From Bacillus sp. Cs-700 (GTDB taxonomy: Bacteria > Bacillota > Bacilli > Bacillales > Guptibacillaceae), in NCBI RefSeq assembly GCF_011082085.1, contig NZ_CP041063.1, forward strand, positions 1,488,001 through 1,552,000: a stretch of 64,000 nt of DNA, in the 5' to 3' direction. Made by a program: the position numbers and the translations under genes. The notes below the pieces were generated by a model, which saw nothing but the letters and a program-made list of their open reading frames with translations, was not told the origin of the DNA and ran no database searches. This document shows positions 61,674 to 64,000 of this stretch, piece by piece. Within the stretch, counting starts at the first letter, position 1. Each line of letters opens with the position of its first letter.

Positions 61674-63845
61674 ATGAATTTTACAACAACACCGCATCAA
61701 GCAGTGACTGAATTGGACCTTTCTGCTCCTTTAACACCCGATTCGTCTATTAGGCCCTTGGAAGATGAAGCAGAACAGGCTTTTTTTCATGAATTAGAAA
61801 AAAAAGGAATTTATCTTAATGAACCACAAACAAAAGCAGTCAAACATACAGAAGGTCCTCTTTTAACAATCGCAGGAGCTGGTAGTGGGAAAACATCCGT
61901 TTTAACAACACGAACCGCGTTTCTAATTACAGTTAAAGAGAAAGACCCTTCTAGCATTCTACTTATTACTTTCACTAGAAAAGCTTCTGAAGAAATGCGA
62001 GAGCGTATTAGTCGCTTACCAGGCGTCTCTCCACAAGACTCAGGTAGATTAACAGCAGGAACCTTTCACTCGATATTTCTGAAATTATTAAGAAGTCTCG
62101 GCTATAATCAAAAAATATTGAATAGTGATCGTCACAAACAAATTATTATGAAAAGCATTTTAAAAAAAATGAAAAGTCCAGAAGCTTCTTTACCGGAAAT
62201 TATGCTTTCATCCATTTCGTCTTGTAAAGTAAAGATGATGGAACCTAGCGATGTGCCCGATCATAAAGAAACGGAAGAACTGAAAAAAGCTTACACAGAA
62301 TACGAAGAGTGGAAAACAGCTAATCACTATATGGACTTTGATGACATTCTTGTATTTATGTATCGAGAATTTAATCAAAACCCAGCTCTTCTTCAAAAAA
62401 TGCAAAATCGATTTCAGTACATCTTAGTTGATGAATTTCAAGATACGAACCCAATTCAATACGAGTTGATTAAACAAATTGCTGCCCCGCAAAACAATCT
62501 ATTTGTCGTCGGGGATGATGATCAGGTAATCTATTCCTTTAACGGAGCAAATAGTTCGATTATTTTAGAATTCGATCGCACTTATCCAGATGCGGCAGTT
62601 GTTACGCTCGACACAAATTATCGATCAGCCCCTCCCATCGTAGGGCTAGGTAATCACGTGATTAAACATAACACGTATCGAAGGGCGAAGACGATGAATG
62701 CAACAAACAAAGATGGAAAGCACCCTTTCTATCTCAGACCCGCAACAACAGAAGATGAAGCGGGATATGTTCTTCGTCATATTCGCGAGCAAAAAAGAGA
62801 ATGGAAAGAGATCGCCATTCTGACAAGAACTTATACAAATGCTCGAGCCCTTTTCGAACAATTGATTGAGCAGGATATCCCTTTTAATGCACAAGGAATG
62901 AAACAGGTCTTTTATGAACAATCCATCATCAAAGGCATGATGGAACATCTTCGTCTTGCGTATGAACATCAAAACCTTGACGCTACGGCCGCTATTCTTC
63001 CCTCTTTATTTATTAATCAAGAAGCTGGTATGCGTCATATCGAGATGGAAAACTTTGTTGACCCTGTTGATTTTCCTTTAGATCATTTAAAGTCATGGAA
63101 AACGCTTCGTGATTTCCAAAAGAAGTCGATTGATCGACGTATTCGTCTCATTCAGGAAGCAAAGCGTCACCAACCACAAAAGGCAATCCAATTATTACGC
63201 GATGATTATATGAAACACCTTGATAGCGCTAACGATGAAGCCTTAACGGTTCACAAAACTACCCTTAAAGAAATGATGGACGAGCTAGAATTCTCAAGTT
63301 CGCGCTTTGAGACAATTCCTGAATTTCTAGCTTATGTTGATCGCATCATCCAACGCTTTAATGAGCACAAACAAAAGGCAAGCGCTACGAACGGACTATC
63401 CCTGTTATCCATTCATCAGGCAAAAGGATTGGAGTTCCCTGTCGTTTACGTGATTGGCGCTTCAGAAACGATATTGCCACACGTCTCTGCACTTAACTCA
63501 ATGAAAGATAAAGAAGCTTCTCAGAAGGAGCTATATATGAAAAATCCAACGGCTGATCTTGAAGAGGAACGTCGGCTTTGTTACGTTGCGATTACACGGG
63601 CAAAAGAAGAGCTTTATATTTGTTCACCAGAAAAACACCTTGGAAAACAAACGCCAGTCTCACGTTTTTTAACAGATGCTTTTAAAAAGAAAATAAAGCA
63701 AGAAGGAAAATTAGTGAAAGCCTGGGTATGTAGCAGTGAATTCTGCAAAGGATGGATGAAGGTTGAAGGGAATAAGCAGCCTGATCAAAAGTCATGTCCT
63801 CTCTGCGAAAAGCCGATGGTTATGTCACAAAAGTCCGTTAAATAA
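61674..63845 (+). CDS. UvrD/PcrA-family DNA helicase with zinc-ribbon tail (YjcD-like)
   Basis: A 723-residue superfamily 1A helicase. Motifs in order: Walker A AGAGSGKTS near residue 70, Ia ITFTRKASEEM, II DEFQDTNP near 255, III VGDDDQVIYSFNGA, IV TNYRS, V SIHQAKGLEFPVVYV and VI ERRLCYVAITRAKEEL. The C-terminal tail carries CSSEFC ... CPLC, a four-cysteine zinc-ribbon-like element. It lacks the C-terminal extension of PcrA and is closer in size and tail to B. subtilis YjcD. It probably acts in DNA repair or replication stress. The frame opens at 61665, but the ATG at 61674 with AGGTG is preferred. Confidence 0.9.
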   Translation: MNFTTTPHQAVTELDLSAPLTPDSSIRPLEDEAEQAFFHELEKKGIYLNEPQTKAVKHTEGPLLTIAGAGSGKTSVLTTRTAFLITVKEKDPSSILLITFTRKASEEMRERISRLPGVSPQDSGRLTAGTFHSIFLKLLRSLGYNQKILNSDRHKQIIMKSILKKMKSPEASLPEIMLSSISSCKVKMMEPSDVPDHKETEELKKAYTEYEEWKTANHYMDFDDILVFMYREFNQNPALLQKMQNRFQYILVDEFQDTNPIQYELIKQIAAPQNNLFVVGDDDQVIYSFNGANSSIILEFDRTYPDAAVVTLDTNYRSAPPIVGLGNHVIKHNTYRRAKTMNATNKDGKHPFYLRPATTEDEAGYVLRHIREQKREWKEIAILTRTYTNARALFEQLIEQDIPFNAQGMKQVFYEQSIIKGMMEHLRLAYEHQNLDATAAILPSLFINQEAGMRHIEMENFVDPVDFPLDHLKSWKTLRDFQKKSIDRRIRLIQEAKRHQPQKAIQLLRDDYMKHLDSANDEALTVHKTTLKEMMDELEFSSSRFETIPEFLAYVDRIIQRFNEHKQKASATNGLSLLSIHQAKGLEFPVVYVIGASETILPHVSALNSMKDKEASQKELYMKNPTADLEEERRLCYVAITRAKEELYICSPEKHLGKQTPVSRFLTDAFKKKIKQEGKLVKAWVCSSEFCKGWMKVEGNKQPDQKSCPLCEKPMVMSQKSVK

Positions 63846-63974
63846 GTCTGAATGATGTCACCGTGTTAAGCATTGTTGCGCTTTGATTACAAATTATTTA
63901 AGAGACGTTTAACTTACGGTTTTCCCCCTTCAAACGTGCTATAGTAGAAAAAAACGCGCAACAGGAGGGCTCCG

Positions 63975-64000
63975 ATGAGCAGCATTCGTTACGAAACCAT
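63975..64000 (+). CDS. Unidentified gene start (partial)
   Basis: An ATG at 63975 after ACAGGAGGGC opens a frame reading MSSIRYET at the window edge. An extended -10-like TGCTATAGT lies about 35 bp upstream. Too little is present to name the product. The preceding 63846-63960 stretch contains no other feature. Confidence 0.6.

Noticed and set aside
1-64000. CRISPR arrays, tRNA or rRNA genes, prophage or insertion sequences
   Set aside because: None seen; the only tandem repeats are the sftA micro-repeat and the hairpin repeats between metK and pckA, and no transposase or integrase frame is present.

Overview
The window is a chromosomal segment of a low-GC, Gram-positive, endospore-forming Bacillaceae. 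Nearly every gene has a recognisable counterpart in the aroA-to-ytkD ('yt') part of the Bacillus subtilis chromosome, in largely the same order. Supporting signs are a YjcZ-type sporulation peptide, a bacilliredoxin (YtxJ), YtpA/YtpB, T-box and SAM-I leader RNAs and strong AGGAGG-type ribosome binding sites. Gene names rest on recognising sequence and gene order by eye; no search was run. I see no rRNA, tRNA, prophage, transposase or CRISPR array.

Layout. 0-13 kb: aroA (partial), ytxJ-ytxH-ytxG, murC, a nicotinate phosphoribosyltransferase, sftA, ytpR, ytpQ, ytpP and a PfoR-like membrane protein, nearly all leftward, then ytoQ, an ITP/XTP phosphatase and the M42 peptidase ytoP. 13-21 kb: ytzB, an unknown membrane-anchored protein, proC, the fructose operon fruR-fruK-fruA, ytnP and trmB. 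21-30 kb: ytzH, ytmP, pullulanase amyX, lrgAB with thpR, a cysteine synthase homologue, pepV and a K+ channel. 30-46 kb: ytzE with a structured leader, a PRC-barrel protein, an RsuA-type pseudouridine synthase, a DUF6884 protein, a collagen-like small protein, ytgP (MurJ-like), ytfP, a DEAD-box helicase, a lytic transglycosylase, two rhodanese-like proteins, leuS with a T-box leader, ytqB, ytpB-ytpA and ytoA. 46-64 kb: a PAP2/glycosyltransferase/UDP-glucose-dehydrogenase-like operon, metK with a SAM-I riboswitch, pckA, the ytlACD ABC transporter, a CDF transporter, ytkD, a lipoprotein, an EcsB-like protein, a YjcZ-like peptide, two small unknown proteins and a UvrD-family helicase.

How the genes work together. 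Themes are central metabolism (fructose uptake and phosphorylation, gluconeogenic PEP carboxykinase, proline, cysteine, SAM and NAD synthesis), envelope building (MurC, MurJ-like flippase, lytic transglycosylase, lipid-active enzymes), RNA modification (TrmB, RsuA, YtqB) and chromosome segregation or repair (SftA, UvrD-like helicase). Regulation can be read in several places: a SAM-I leader on metK, a leucine T-box on leuS, a cre-like palindrome inside the fru promoter and a CcpN-type operator over the pckA -10 box.

The most unusual items are: a UDP-glucose dehydrogenase homologue that has lost essentially all catalytic residues yet sits in a tight operon with a glycosyltransferase and a PAP2 phosphatase; a run of three 119-bp hairpin repeats with compensatory base changes between metK and pckA, beside a possible small RNA gene; a promoter, two overlapping mini-ORFs and nested hairpins ahead of ytzE; a membrane-anchored rhodanese-fold protein without its cysteine; and a pair of paralogous small proteins of unknown role. 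None is proven to be a new system.
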